64,000 bases of DNA from Puniceicoccales bacterium. GTDB lineage: Bacteria; Verrucomicrobiota; Verrucomicrobiia; Opitutales; JAIRLM01. A program made the position numbers and the translations under genes. Shown here one piece after another: positions 8,076-20,495 of the stretch. A model generated the notes under the pieces. The model had not been told where the DNA came from, searched no databases, and was given only the letters and a program-made list of their open reading frames with translations. The stretch spans positions 165,537-229,536 of the forward strand of contig JAISOW010000001.1 in the NCBI GenBank assembly GCA_031275345.1. Reading direction: 5' to 3'. Positions within the stretch are counted from its first letter, which is position 1; the number at the start of each line of letters is the position of its first letter.

Positions 8076-10586
8076 ATGGCAACGCGTGTTTATCTCCTTT
8101 CCAAGCGGATTGGCATGGCCAATAAGGATCTGGTGGACCTGCTGCAGAGCAGGGGCTTTGACGTAAGCAGCCCGTCCAGTTCCATTGCAGATATCTACGC
8201 CGAGGATCTTTTGCGGGAATTCGGCACCAAAGAAACGGCTGACCAGGAAAGTCGGCCGGTCGATGGCCGATCCTTGCCAGCGAATCCGCCGCCGGCACCC
8301 GATCTGGACCCGGCACAGCCACAAATCGGCGAAATTGTCCAGCCGACGGTTGGGAAAGAAGTTGTTCAGCCGAGGCAAAGCTTTACGGTTGCCCGTCAGA
8401 CGCACGTCATGGAGCGGCCCCGCATCCTGCCAATGGAGCGCATCCAGTCGTCCGTGCGGGCTCAAAACAATCGCTTTTCCGGTCGGGGCGATGGCAGGCG
8501 TCCGGATTTTTTCCACGGCCAGCGGAGCGGTGGCAATTGGCCTAGCCCGGACGGAGGGAAGGCGGCCGCCGACGAAGGTCGTGCCCAGGGAAGTTTTGGC
8601 CGTGGTGGAGGCGGCCGTGGATTTTTTGGTGAACGGAAAGCATTTCCCGGTGGCCAGCGGCGCACGGATGGCAATTTTTCCCAGCGGGGCGGGTTTACTG
8701 CTCCAAAACTTGCACCGCAATCGATGCCGCGGCCACCGATTCCAGTTCCCCTGCAACGCCCAGCACCTGTTCCGGCTGTCGAGCCTGTTGCGAAGCCGGT
8801 TGGGACGGTGCTGCGCCTAAAATTTCCATTGAGCGTGCGCGAATTTGCGCCGGAGATTGGATTGAAGCCATTTCAACTCATCGCCGAACTGATGCAGTCC
8901 GGCACCTTTGCATCCATGAACTATCTGCTGGATGAGGTGCGGGCGCGTAAAATTGCGGAAAAGTTTGGCTATTCCGTGGAAGTGGCACCGATGGCCGTCG
9001 CACGGCCAGCCATTGACCAAAAGCAGCGCAGCACAAAAAAGATTGCGGCAGATGCGGTGCTGGAATCGCGGCCGCCGGTTGTCTGTGTGCTGGGCCACGT
9101 TGACCATGGCAAAACAACTCTTTTGGATACGATCCGCAAGGCCAACGTTGTAGCCGGTGAGGCGGGTGGCATCACCCAGCACATTGGGGCCTATGCCGTG
9201 GCCGTGAATGGCCGATCCATCACATTCATCGACACGCCGGGCCATGCAGCGTTTTCCAAAATGCGGGAGCGGGGGGCCAATATTACGGACGTGGCGGTGC
9301 TGGTCGTGGCGGCAGATGATGGCTTCATGCCTCAGACGGATGAGGCGTTAAAATTTGCCCAGCGGGCTGGCGTGCCGGTCGTTGTGGCCATCAATAAAAT
9401 GGATGCCCCGGGAGCCAATGCCGAGCGGGTCAAGCAGCAGATGCAGCAGCGAGGAATTCCTCCCGAGGAATGGGGTGGCGAAACACTTTGCGGCACAATT
9501 TCTGCGCTGCACGGAGATGGCATTGACCGGCTTTTGGAACTGGTGCTGGTGCAGGCAGAAATGCTGACATTGCAGGCAGATTTTCACGCACCGGTGCAAG
9601 GAGTGGTGGTGGAGTCCCAGATGGAGGTTGGCAGGGGACCGACGGCAACGGTAATTGTGCAGGAAGGTACGCTGTGCGTAGGAGATGTGCTGGTTTGCGG
9701 CGGCGAATGCTGCAAGGTGCGGGCCCTGATGGATGACAGGGGGAAGGCTGTTCGGAATGCAACGCCATCCTGTCCGGTCCGGGTCATGGGCTGGAGCGCA
9801 CCGTTGGAGTCTGGAGCAACATTTTCCCAGGCAAAGGATGAGAAGGAGGCGCGACTGGAGGCGGAAAAAAATCGCCGCGATGCGGGGATGGGCGATGGCG
9901 CGCCGGTCGTGCGGACAGCAGAGGACAAGGCGGAGGGATTGGAGGCACTGTTTGCCGCCATTCATGCCAAGAAAAAAAAGGTGCTGCACGTGCTGATAAA
10001 GGGGGATGCCCAGGGTAGCGTTGAGGCGCTTGTTGCCTGCCTTGAGGCACTGCCACAGGATAAGATCGGCCTTGAAATCGTGCGAGCAGAGGTGGGCCCT
10101 GTTTCCGTTGGTGATGTTGAATTTGCCAGGCCGGCCGACGCCACCATCGTTGCCTTTCACACAAGGTTAGAAAATGGCGTACAGGCCCTGCTGAAGCGCC
10201 ATGCCATCCCACTCATTCAGCACAACATTATCTATGAGATGGTGGACCGGGTGAGGGAGGCGATGGCGGACCTGCTCGAACCGGAATTGCGGGAAGAAAA
10301 ATTGGGCGGTGCCCAGGTGCGGCAAATTTTTACCCTTTCCAAGGGCACCGTTGCCGGCTGCATGGTAACCGAGGGCAAGATTGCGCGCGATGCACTTTTC
10401 CGTGTTTTCCGCGATGGCAAGCGGCTATTCGAGGGCAGGGCAGCCTCACTGCGCCGTGGCAAGGAAGACATTGGCGAGGTGCGGGCCGGCTATGAGTGCG
10501 GCATTGTCATGGCAGGATTTGTGGACCATGCGGTTGGGGATACCGTCGAATGCTTCCGCATCCACAAAATTCGGCCCAACCTCTAG
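8076..10586 (+). CDS. infB: Translation initiation factor IF-2
   Basis: GTPase that places fMet-tRNA on the 30S subunit and promotes subunit joining. The IF2_N-type start [20 protein letters not shown] is followed by a low-complexity linker rich in Gly, Arg and Phe (about residues 130-220, with [11 protein letters not shown]). A second N module follows, then the G domain near residue 340 with [13 protein letters not shown] (G1), [19 protein letters not shown] (G3) and NKMDAPGAN (G4). The C-terminal domains end in the conserved [13 protein letters not shown]. The length of 836 residues is normal. A run of eight A's (around 9971) encodes Lys-Lys-Lys within the reading frame. Confidence 0.96.
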   Translation: MATRVYLLSKRIGMANKDLVDLLQSRGFDVSSPSSSIADIYAEDLLREFGTKETADQESRPVDGRSLPANPPPAPDLDPAQPQIGEIVQPTVGKEVVQPRQSFTVARQTHVMERPRILPMERIQSSVRAQNNRFSGRGDGRRPDFFHGQRSGGNWPSPDGGKAAADEGRAQGSFGRGGGGRGFFGERKAFPGGQRRTDGNFSQRGGFTAPKLAPQSMPRPPIPVPLQRPAPVPAVEPVAKPVGTVLRLKFPLSVREFAPEIGLKPFQLIAELMQSGTFASMNYLLDEVRARKIAEKFGYSVEVAPMAVARPAIDQKQRSTKKIAADAVLESRPPVVCVLGHVDHGKTTLLDTIRKANVVAGEAGGITQHIGAYAVAVNGRSITFIDTPGHAAFSKMRERGANITDVAVLVVAADDGFMPQTDEALKFAQRAGVPVVVAINKMDAPGANAERVKQQMQQRGIPPEEWGGETLCGTISALHGDGIDRLLELVLVQAEMLTLQADFHAPVQGVVVESQMEVGRGPTATVIVQEGTLCVGDVLVCGGECCKVRALMDDRGKAVRNATPSCPVRVMGWSAPLESGATFSQAKDEKEARLEAEKNRRDAGMGDGAPVVRTAEDKAEGLEALFAAIHAKKKKVLHVLIKGDAQGSVEALVACLEALPQDKIGLEIVRAEVGPVSVGDVEFARPADATIVAFHTRLENGVQALLKRHAIPLIQHNIIYEMVDRVREAMADLLEPELREEKLGGAQVRQIFTLSKGTVAGCMVTEGKIARDALFRVFRDGKRLFEGRAASLRRGKEDIGEVRAGYECGIVMAGFVDHAVGDTVECFRIHKIRPNL

Positions 10587-10598
10587 GATGCACCTGCC

Positions 10599-13051
<2,453 letters not shown>

Positions 13052-13060
13052 AGTAAGGTA

Positions 13061-13846
13061 CTAAAGGTTTGGACCATGGCTACCCGATTCGTAGTGGCGC
13101 AGGCAATAATAGAACGTACGGCAGGAGAAGCGAAAAAATACTATCGTGCCAACGGCTGTCAAGGCAAGCAGTCCCATGCTATGCTGGCGCAGGGCTTCAA
13201 TTGGGAAATAGCTGCAAAAGGCAATTGGGACAACGAATAGGCTTAAAAATTGGAGCAAACCGCGGAGGGCAGAGCTGGGTTGGCTTGCCACAATGCGCAC
13301 GGCAGAAATGATTTCCTGAATGAGCTCATTGCCTCCATGGAGAAAAAATGCCAGGCAGGCCAGGTAGAGCAGCAGGGAAAAAGAAAAAAGGACCCCCAGG
13401 ATGATCACCGCAAAAATTTGCAACGGCATGGCCCACAGGTAGCCGGAAAGACCGATGAAAATGGTGCCCGACACAACTTCGGCCAAGTTGGCCATTTTTC
13501 CCCGGGAAAATGCGCAGAGTAGGATTGTGTTTTGTGGCTGAAGGAGAAAGCTTTCCAACTGGCCATTGTCCACCATGATGGGAAGCTGGCGCAGGCCGTA
13601 GCAAAAAATTTCCACGGTACTGATGCTCACATTGAATAAACCGGATAGCAGAAGCATTTCTCGAAAAGTCCATCCATGCACGTCCTGATACTCGTGAAAA
13701 AACATGAGCCAGGTGGCAAGGAACAGGCCAAGTTTAAAAAATGTGGTGAGACAGGTTCCGATGAGCTCGTAGCGGTACTCCACCATGGCCCGCAAATTGA
13801 GCCGGATGGCGGTGGATAGGAAGCGGAATTGGGATGCCATGCCCAT
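13061..13846 (-). CDS. ABC-2 type exporter permease, second subunit
   Basis: A 261-residue polytopic membrane protein with about six predicted helices (for example GTCLTTFFKLGLFLATWLMF and IFAVIILGVLFSFSLLLYLA). It resembles the DUF990/ABC-2 permeases that occur in pairs with a COG4586-type ATPase. The preferred start is ATG 13844-13846, 4 bases after the upstream permease stop; a second ATG lies at 13838-13840. It is the third gene of ATPase-permease-permease. Substrate is unknown; related exporters have been linked to lipids, antibiotics or polysaccharide, but nothing here decides. Confidence 0.75.
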   Translation of the reverse strand: MGMASQFRFLSTAIRLNLRAMVEYRYELIGTCLTTFFKLGLFLATWLMFFHEYQDVHGWTFREMLLLSGLFNVSISTVEIFCYGLRQLPIMVDNGQLESFLLQPQNTILLCAFSRGKMANLAEVVSGTIFIGLSGYLWAMPLQIFAVIILGVLFSFSLLLYLACLAFFLHGGNELIQEIISAVRIVASQPSSALRGLLQFLSLFVVPIAFCSYFPIEALRQHSMGLLALTAVGTIVFFRFSCRTFYYCLRHYESGSHGPNL

Positions 13847-13850
13847 GGTA

Positions 13851-14603
13851 CTAGCCTCGCAGTTGAATTGCTTGGAGAAGCCGCGCCATGGTGCGGTGGG
13901 CAATCCAGCAAAAAATTCCAATCCATGCCAGCGCACCGCCCACCTTAAGTAGAAGCTGGCCCGTGCCATTGACGATCGTGCTAGCCGGAGCCCAAAGGAT
14001 CCATGGATAGGGAGTTAGGAAGCAGCAATGGCGAAAAGCTGCCGGATAGAGGTCGATGGGAAGGATGAGCCCACCGAACAAAAAGGTGGCGGAAAGGTTG
14101 AGAAAGTAGAGGTTGCGGACATCGCGCAGCCAGAATGTGAGCAAGCCGATCCAAAAGCCCATCAATAGCTGAATGATGAGGGACAATAGGCCGCAAAGCA
14201 GGGCAAGTGGGATGCGGCCGGCGGGTGGCCAGGAGATGATGCCGCAAAACGGTCCAAAAATGCAGGCCGCCACGGCAAGTACGGCACAGCTCCAGAGTGA
14301 AGCGCCCAGGCCCTCCTCCACCTTTCGCAAAAAGTAGGAACTTGGTAAAAGCATGAGAGTTGGCCAGTTGCGGCACTGGATATCCTGCTCAATGGAGAAG
14401 GTAATTTTACGACAGCCGAGGATGACCAGCTGTGTCACGGCCAGGTAAACAAAGCGGTCTTCGGAGGCGTGGACACTGGAAAAAATTTGCGAAAATAGCA
14501 GAAGAATGAGCAAATAGACCAATGACCGCAAAATCCATTGCACATGCCGCCGCCGCTCCCAGTTGAAGGCAAGAAACAGCATGTGTCTAGTGGACCATCC
14601 CAT
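13851..14603 (-). CDS. ABC-2 type exporter permease, first subunit
   Basis: A 250-residue membrane protein with about six hydrophobic segments (LRSLVYLLILLLFSQIF, LALLCGLLSLIIQLLMGFWI, ATFLFGGLILPIDLYP). The segment FLFGGLILPIDLYPAAFR resembles the amphipathic ABC-2 permease region. The start overlaps the end of the upstream ATPase gene by 17 bases and the stop is 4 bases from the next permease, so all three should be co-translated. The family is assigned by topology and context, not by a catalytic motif. Confidence 0.72.
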   Translation of the reverse strand: MGWSTRHMLFLAFNWERRRHVQWILRSLVYLLILLLFSQIFSSVHASEDRFVYLAVTQLVILGCRKITFSIEQDIQCRNWPTLMLLPSSYFLRKVEEGLGASLWSCAVLAVAACIFGPFCGIISWPPAGRIPLALLCGLLSLIIQLLMGFWIGLLTFWLRDVRNLYFLNLSATFLFGGLILPIDLYPAAFRHCCFLTPYPWILWAPASTIVNGTGQLLLKVGGALAWIGIFCWIAHRTMARLLQAIQLRG

Positions 14604-15567
14604 GGCGATAGATCCCGGCTATAATGCTTTCCAGCGAAGGATTTTCAATGGCAATGTCGGCCACCGAATATTTGCCCAAAAATTCGATCAGCACCTGCTC
14701 CACGGTCGTGTGCCCGGTGTCCACCTCCAGCTGTACCCGTGGCGGAACATGGAATACAATGCGCACGTGTGGATTCTCCAAAAGAATCTGCTCCGCATCG
14801 CTGCGAAAGGAAATGCGGCGCATGCGGCCATGGCGCTCCTTGAGCCGTACCAAGCTGTCGTCGATCAGCAGCTGACCCTTGTCGATGACAATCACCCGGT
14901 CACAGATGTGTTCGATGTCAAACATGTCATGGGATGTGAGGAGCAGCGTTGCCCCGGAATCGGAAAATGATCGCCTGAGCAAGGCTCTAATCCGGTCCTT
15001 TGCCAAAATATCCAGCCCGATGGTAGGCTCGTCAAAGAAACAAAGCTGAGGTCCGTGGAAAAGGCTCATGGCAATTTCGCTGCGCATGCGCTCGCCGAAG
15101 GACAGCCGGCCAACCATCCTATCCATCAACCCTTGCAGATAGAACTGTTCCACGATGGCAGGGATGAGGACATCGGCTCTGGATATGGAATAGAGCGCCG
15201 TCATCAGCTGAAAATTGTCTGCCAGCGTGAGATGGGGCCAAAGCTGCGAGTTTTGGCCAAAAATGACCGCCGTACGGGAAATTGTCTCGGCACGCTGGGC
15301 CAATGGATCCACGCCGAAGAGCCGTACCCGCCCTGTCGATGGCCGTAAAATTCCAGCCAACAGCTTGATGGTGGTGGATTTTCCTGCTCCATTTGGGCCC
15401 ACGAATCCCACCCGCTCGCCGGGCGCAACGCAAAACGACAGGTCATGGACGGCGCAGAATGTGGGACAGCTACGACCCAGCAATCTTCGCCAGCCAATGC
15501 CGCCCAGCCGCTCGGGAAACACCTTGCTAAGATGTTCGGCCACAACAAACTCACAGCCCTTCTCCAT
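14587..15567 (-). CDS. ABC exporter ATP-binding subunit
   Basis: Nucleotide-binding subunit powering the two adjacent permeases. GPNGAGKSTTIKLLAGIL is Walker A, GQNSQLWPHLTLADNF the Q-loop region, LSFGERMRSEIAMSL the signature, and LCFFDEPTIGLD Walker B, followed by LLLTSHDMFDIE with the switch His. A C-terminal domain of about 85 residues resembles the extension found in COG4586-type exporters. The start at 15567 gives MEKGCEFVVAEHLSKVF, the usual first strand; an in-frame GTG at 15633 would add 22 residues. Confidence 0.88.
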   Translation of the reverse strand: MEKGCEFVVAEHLSKVFPERLGGIGWRRLLGRSCPTFCAVHDLSFCVAPGERVGFVGPNGAGKSTTIKLLAGILRPSTGRVRLFGVDPLAQRAETISRTAVIFGQNSQLWPHLTLADNFQLMTALYSISRADVLIPAIVEQFYLQGLMDRMVGRLSFGERMRSEIAMSLFHGPQLCFFDEPTIGLDILAKDRIRALLRRSFSDSGATLLLTSHDMFDIEHICDRVIVIDKGQLLIDDSLVRLKERHGRMRRISFRSDAEQILLENPHVRIVFHVPPRVQLEVDTGHTTVEQVLIEFLGKYSVADIAIENPSLESIIAGIYRHGMVH

Positions 15568-16227
15568 GTCCACCACCCAATCATCGCCTGCGCACATGGC
15601 CATTTGCCATGGCCAATGTCGGGCCACTTCCACGGAAAAGTCCCCAAAAAGTCAACCTCCCGCTGCCTTATAAATAAAAAAATTGAATGGCCAAGCCTCA
15701 GATTTGTTCACAGCGCATTCGCGTACCGCCTGGGCATTGGATTTTTGCAACAAGTATCAACGCGGTAAAATTTTGTACAAATGGCACTTTTTGACCATTG
15801 ACCCTGGGTTTCCGCAGCATCCACGACGGTACACGAGGGCCCCATCCACCCCGCCCCACCTTCCTTCGAAACGGCAACAACTGCCTTCCCAAGCAGCTTC
15901 CATTTCACCAAGTGGGCGATTGACCGCGCCCCTATTATCCAAACTCTGCTGCAAATGTTATGACGCAGATAGCGTTCCTTTTGTCGCAACATCCTCTCAT
16001 TTGCCAACGTGCAATTACAGACATCAAAGTTGACAGCCGCTCATCGCAAAATTTGCAGATGTCGGGGGACGACTTTTCCAGTTTATTGAAAAGCAAAGCA
16101 CCTAAACTGCCGCCATCATCGGCGCAATTTCGTTGTTAAGCGCGACAGCCAAATTTAAAACAGGTCGCAGCAACAATTGTTCCAACTTGGAAGAAAATTA
16201 TTTGCTGCGACCCGAAAGCTGCACAGC
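15568..16227. other. Gap of about 660 bases without a confident gene
   Basis: Between the ABC ATPase start and the end of the SycD-like gene. Open frames of about 100 codons exist on both strands (15683-16033 plus, 15708-16007 minus), but they overlap each other and resemble nothing I recognise. No tRNA, RNase P RNA core or tmRNA signature is visible. The stretch 15662-15780 is A+T-rich and could carry a promoter for the ABC operon. Decayed coding sequence is possible. Confidence 0.4.
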
Positions 16228-16917
16228 CTAGCGAACTTCGGCCTGCAATTTTTTGATTTCCCGCTCGAGCTCTTCCCGGCCCTCCAAAACCTTGCCGGCT
16301 GCGATCAGTTCCAGACCGCGCTCAATGGCATTGCGCGCCTCCGTTTTCCTTCCAGCCTTGATGAAGCAGTCTGCGGCATAGTAGCACAGCAAGGGATCTT
16401 CGAACATCTGCAAATACAGGTCGTAGATTTTGGACGCCGATTCGATGCCGTTGAGCTGCCATTCGCAGAGGGCGAGCATGATAAACGGCTGGATTTGAAT
16501 TTCTTCGATAAAAAGCCGCACCACCACGGAATACATGGCACTGGCAGCCTTGTACTCCTTTTCTTCGTAGGTCGCCATCGCCAACTTGGTGAGGATTTCG
16601 TAGTCATTCTGGGTCACAATTCCTTTGAGAGATTGCTTGTCCGCAGGAGAATTCATGAGCTTGGGCAGTGCATCCCGAATTTTATCAAAAATCTCCTTCG
16701 CCTGGCCGTTTTGGTCGCGGGCCAGAAAATGCTCCACGCCCTCCATGGCGATGAGCTCACCCTCCTCGAGCACCTTCTGCACCTCGTGCTTCCGCCGCTC
16801 CTTGCGCATTTCCGGAGATTCGAATTGGTTCGGTTCCTCCTCCTTCACCACCTCTTCCGCGACCTTGTCCGCGATCTCTTCCAACATCTGCCTCTGTTCA
16901 TCCGTTAGTTCCGCCAT
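16228..16917 (-). CDS. Type III secretion chaperone, SycD/LcrH-like TPR protein
   Basis: A 229-residue acidic protein with an N-terminal helical, coiled-coil-prone region (MAELTDEQRQMLEEIADKVA) and a C-terminal block of about 105 residues arranged as TPR helices. That block reads EILTKLAMATYEEKEYKAAS, MLALCEWQLNGIESASKIYD and DPLLCYYAADCFIKAGRKTE, ending ERGLELI. The pattern of the last part (P-x(4)-Y/F-A-A-x-C-x3-G-x3-E-A-x8-E-L-I) matches Yersinia LcrH/SycD and chlamydial Scc class II chaperones, which bind translocators. By comparison with LcrH, I infer a chaperone for secreted membrane-active proteins. No secretion apparatus genes are in the window. An ordinary TPR protein is the alternative. 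Confidence 0.62.
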   Translation of the reverse strand: MAELTDEQRQMLEEIADKVAEEVVKEEEPNQFESPEMRKERRKHEVQKVLEEGELIAMEGVEHFLARDQNGQAKEIFDKIRDALPKLMNSPADKQSLKGIVTQNDYEILTKLAMATYEEKEYKAASAMYSVVVRLFIEEIQIQPFIMLALCEWQLNGIESASKIYDLYLQMFEDPLLCYYAADCFIKAGRKTEARNAIERGLELIAAGKVLEGREELEREIKKLQAEVR

Positions 16918-17035
16918 CGTATTTCCTCCACTTGCCGGGCACATGCCCTGTGCATTTCATTAAAATGCTTTTTTTGTCTGGGGCGGGGAAAATTTTTTTG
17001 CAAGTTTTTAAGGTGCACAATGGCAATATGTTGCG

Positions 17036-18418
17036 CTAAAAAATTTTTTTTACCATGCCCCGCTGTCGGGACAAAAATTCCAGGCGAAGACCGCAGCCAC
17101 CCAGGGCAAATTTTTCCACAATCCGCCGCCGCAGCCGCGCTTCTCGATTGCCATCCAAAAGTTTGCGGTCATTGCAGTAAAAGCGGATGGTGATGGGCTC
17201 CACGCCCGTTTGCAGGGCGTAGAAAATTTTAAAACTTTTTTCACCCGCCGGCAGGCAGTCCCGCACGGCGCGGTTCAATGGGCTTGTTCCGATTTTTTTC
17301 GCGGCGGACTGGTGCAGGCACAGGGCAGTTGCGACGATGGATGCCACTCCGGACCCATCCGTGGCCGAAACATGCAGTATGGGAACCTCGGGCCAGCCGA
17401 ACAATTCCCGGCGAAGAGCCATTGCATATTCGCTGCGAAATTTTTCCAACTCCGATCGTCCCGGTACCATGCCATCCCGCACGGCCTGCCGAGCCAGATC
17501 CCACTTGTTGACGGCAATGGCCAGGCCCTTGCCAGCCGCACGCACCTCATCCGCCAACTTCTTGTCCCAGGATGTCAAACCACGCACCGCATCGAGCACA
17601 AGAATTGCCACGTCCGCCTCCTCCAGAGCCCTGCGGGCACGAACCGAGGAAAAATAGCCAAGCGGTGAGCGAATTTTTCGATCCGCCCGCAGCCCGGCCG
17701 TGTCCAGCAGCCGCAACGGTCGCGTCTGTCCATCCGCTCCAATTCGGGAAAAGTCGGCGGAGATCGTGTCCCGGGTTGTCCCGGCCAGCTCGCTAACAAT
17801 CATGCGTGGCCGCAGCAATAGGGCGTTGGCCAGCGACGACTTGCCCACATTCGGTGCGCCGATGAGAGCCAGAACGGTTGGCCGATCCACCCCGGCGGGC
17901 GGCGGCTTTGGCAGATTGCGAAAAAGCATTTTCTCCAAAGCGTCCATGCCGCGGCGGTGTTCGGCTGAAACGGCAAGCGGTGCATCCGCAAAGCCAAGGC
18001 AAAAAAAATCTTCCGCAAGGCCATCCATTTCCCAACGGTCCAGCTTGTTGACGACCGGAAGGACCCGCTTGCCCGTTCTGCGCAATTTTTTGGCAATCTC
18101 AAGGTCTAGTGGCAGCGGACCTTCCCGGCCGTCGAGGACGAAAAGAATCGTATCCGCCATGGCGATGGCAAGGTCAACCTGCCGCTCCACGGCCGCGACC
18201 AACTGCGCCGGAGTTTCAGATTCCCCCGAAAGGCCCCAGCCGCCGGTGTCCAGCAATGTAACTCCATTTCCCAACTCCGCCGCAACAACATCCCGCGTAA
18301 CCCCCGGACGGTCGTGGACAATGGACCGGCGGGAATGGCTCAAACAATTGAATAGGCGGCTCTTGCCAACATTTGGCCGGCCCACCAACGCCACGCACAG
18401 CCCATCCGCCACGGCCAT
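17036..18418 (-). CDS. der: GTPase Der (EngA)
   Basis: Double-GTPase ribosome-assembly factor for the 50S subunit. First G domain: LVGRPNVGKSRLFN, DRPGVTRD, DTGGWGL and NKLD. Second G domain: LIGAPNVGKSSLANAL, ELAGTTRDTI, DTAGLRADRK and NKWD. The C-terminal KH-like domain contains KIFYALQTGVEPITIRFYCN. The start at 18418 (MAVADGLCVALVGRPNVGKS) is the family-typical N-terminus; the frame extends upstream to 18523 without homology. The length of 460 residues is normal. Confidence 0.95.
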   Translation of the reverse strand: MAVADGLCVALVGRPNVGKSRLFNCLSHSRRSIVHDRPGVTRDVVAAELGNGVTLLDTGGWGLSGESETPAQLVAAVERQVDLAIAMADTILFVLDGREGPLPLDLEIAKKLRRTGKRVLPVVNKLDRWEMDGLAEDFFCLGFADAPLAVSAEHRRGMDALEKMLFRNLPKPPPAGVDRPTVLALIGAPNVGKSSLANALLLRPRMIVSELAGTTRDTISADFSRIGADGQTRPLRLLDTAGLRADRKIRSPLGYFSSVRARRALEEADVAILVLDAVRGLTSWDKKLADEVRAAGKGLAIAVNKWDLARQAVRDGMVPGRSELEKFRSEYAMALRRELFGWPEVPILHVSATDGSGVASIVATALCLHQSAAKKIGTSPLNRAVRDCLPAGEKSFKIFYALQTGVEPITIRFYCNDRKLLDGNREARLRRRIVEKFALGGCGLRLEFLSRQRGMVKKIF

Positions 18419-18513
18419 TCTCCTTGGCCGTTTCCAAAAAAAGGGCAAGGGAAAACGAGCTGACATTGACAGATCCATTTTGACATTTGCAGAACGTTGG
18501 CCATTGTTTGCGC

Positions 18514-19704
18514 ATGGATTCATGTTGGGAACATTTCAAGGCTGGATGGGAAGGACAATCGTACATTTCGAGCTCCCATGGTGAAGAAAATTTCCCCAGC
18601 AGCCCGTCCAATACCGGCATGCTGCTGTCCACAACAACTGTAACTGTAAGAAATTTTGTCACAATTGACCGATTCATGCATGGCGTTGGCAATGTGCTAT
18701 TTTGGATTTGCTGCGCACTTACATTTGGCCTTGCCTGGTCATTGGTTCGTGGTGGCGGATGCGGTGAAGATTTCGACAGCTCAATAGAGTTCTCAAAGAA
18801 AATCAGCGAAAGTAGCCCAACCAGTTCCCTTGGGGACATGAATAAATCGCCATCCCTTGGTTCAAAAATCTCCGACGAGAAAATTTTTGATGAAGATGCT
18901 TTTTTAGAAAACTTTCAACTGACCAACGACAGTGGCATGGCCGTTCAATCGTCTTCATTTAAACCCTCACCGGTAGATTTTGGCACGGGAACTTTGGCAA
19001 TTCAAGCGATGAAACAATTGGTTGAAATAGCCGTAGACAACCCCCAAAAAGTCTGTCAAAATATGACACATAAACAGCAAATAATGCTGTGCTATGCTAC
19101 ACAAAGCAACAATGAGGAGTTACAGAACCAGGTTCTGTCGCTGTTGAAGATCTTGGCAGAGTACGATGCAAACTACGCGCTCAAACTGCTTATGGTGGAA
19201 GATGGTGCGGAGAGGAATATTGTGCACAATATTATGTTCTACGGGACCGATCAGGTGCGAATCTTGGGACTGCAATTGCTAATAGATTTGATCAAAGCAA
19301 GCGGCAACGAAGCTGAAAATATTCAAATGATACATGACTTACTGCTTGATGAGGGTAATGATACGAACGATTACAACCCGCTGTGCCATGTTATATCCCG
19401 CAGCAGCATTGCAGAGTTGGCAAAAACAAAACTGAAGGTGCTGGAATTGCTGAATGCTCTGCCCCTAAACAATGAAAGTGACGTATGTTTTGTGCTCGAT
19501 CTGCTTGAGTCGCGACCATACGAAAAATATAAAAGCTATTTGAATGCTCTTGCGCACGATTGTGCTGCAAACATTTCGACAGAGATCAGGCGCTTGACAT
19601 TACAGTTAAATCGAATGCGAAATGCGCATGCTACTGTGCTAACGAATATAAAGCTCTCCGATGATTGCGTGGGCCGCATTGAAGCAATTTTGAAGACAGT
19701 TTGA
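18514..19704 (+). CDS. Solenoid-family protein with single N-terminal hydrophobic segment (family member A)
   Basis: A 396-residue protein I cannot assign to a named family. It shares architecture and local sequence with the proteins at 44306-45562 and 45715-46743. The shared parts are the start M-x3-W-x2-FK-x-GW-x-G-x2-Y-x-S, a Ser/Thr-rich stretch to residue 50, then one hydrophobic helix at about 52-76 (VGNVLFWICCALTFGLAW). An alpha-helical, Leu-rich solenoid-like region (about residues 145-340) follows, for example LQNQVLSLLKILAEYDANYA. The common C-terminal RTIDDLL is absent here. Base composition is A+T-richer than in der or clpC. The start at ATG 18514 is set by alignment to the paralogues. 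I infer a candidate secreted or membrane-anchored effector. Confidence 0.7.
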   Translation: MDSCWEHFKAGWEGQSYISSSHGEENFPSSPSNTGMLLSTTTVTVRNFVTIDRFMHGVGNVLFWICCALTFGLAWSLVRGGGCGEDFDSSIEFSKKISESSPTSSLGDMNKSPSLGSKISDEKIFDEDAFLENFQLTNDSGMAVQSSSFKPSPVDFGTGTLAIQAMKQLVEIAVDNPQKVCQNMTHKQQIMLCYATQSNNEELQNQVLSLLKILAEYDANYALKLLMVEDGAERNIVHNIMFYGTDQVRILGLQLLIDLIKASGNEAENIQMIHDLLLDEGNDTNDYNPLCHVISRSSIAELAKTKLKVLELLNALPLNNESDVCFVLDLLESRPYEKYKSYLNALAHDCAANISTEIRRLTLQLNRMRNAHATVLTNIKLSDDCVGRIEAILKTV

Positions 19705-19710
19705 TTGCCG

Positions 19711-20443
19711 CTATTTTGCAGTTATGATAACCTTATTCTGCAATTTTTTAAAAAGCCGCAGCAGTTTGCGGAACGGTGATTTGTTTTTGCATATTTGCCA
19801 CCGTTGCCGCCATCCCTCCGCACGCATGCAGAAGCACAGGGGAATTAAAAACGTTCCCCGACATAAAGATGATGGACGAACCATTCCATAAATAGCGACA
19901 GCCGGCATCGGCAATGGCTTAAAAGGCCCTGGCACGGCGGGCTATGGAAAGAAATAAAAACCAATCTTCTCCGTGAATGATTTTTTTTGTCAAAAGTTGC
20001 TGTGGCACATCCTCTACGGCGGATAAAAAGACCGTGCGGCGAATGAGATGGCCTATGAGAATGTAGGGAAACGAATCGATGGCCACCTGTGCAAAAAAAC
20101 CGTGGCTGCTGGCAGATTTTCCTCACCATGTCCGGCTGGGGGCTAGACCAGTGGAGCACGTGAGGATGGGATCCTCAAAATTTCTCCAGCGCATGCCAAA
20201 TCCAACAACTTCCACATCCTTTGCCATGGCGATTGCGGAAGTTTTTGGGCAATATCCCGTTCCAACCCGTCGTCGACATTGAGGAATAAAATGAACTGCC
20301 CCACCGTCGCACGCACGGCAACCACCCTGGCATGGAGAATTAATGGCATTTTTTGACGCAATGCAGGGATGTGCATAGCTCTGCTCGACCCGCGTTAGGA
20401 TAGATCTGTGGCCAGGTTGTGCCGCCGATGGTCTTGCCTTCAA
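19711..20443 (-). pseudogene. Decayed family 2 glycosyltransferase
   Basis: No intact frame, but pieces in different minus-strand frames align in order with the neighbouring glycosyltransferase (20496-21386). LHARVVAVRATVGQFILFLN matches its LHARVTAVRAAGGNFVLFLD. AIAMAKDVEVVGFGMRW matches the AAAVAGGVDVVLFRLW region. After another frame change, LIRRTVFLSAVEDVPQQLL and then EDWFLFL match LIRREIFSNALNSIPQTLL and EDIFLVAL. The N-terminal nucleotide-binding strand is gone and at least two frameshifts are needed. It appears to be a tandem paralogue that has been inactivated, leaving the intact-looking neighbour as the remaining copy. Confidence 0.75.
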
Positions 20444-20495
20444 AAAGCGAAGAAAATGGCATATTTTTGGCCCACATTACCGCATGGAATATCGC

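Noticed and set aside
15683..16033. Two opposing open frames of about 100 codons in the 660-base gap
   Set aside because: They overlap on opposite strands, lack clear ribosome-binding sites and resemble no family.
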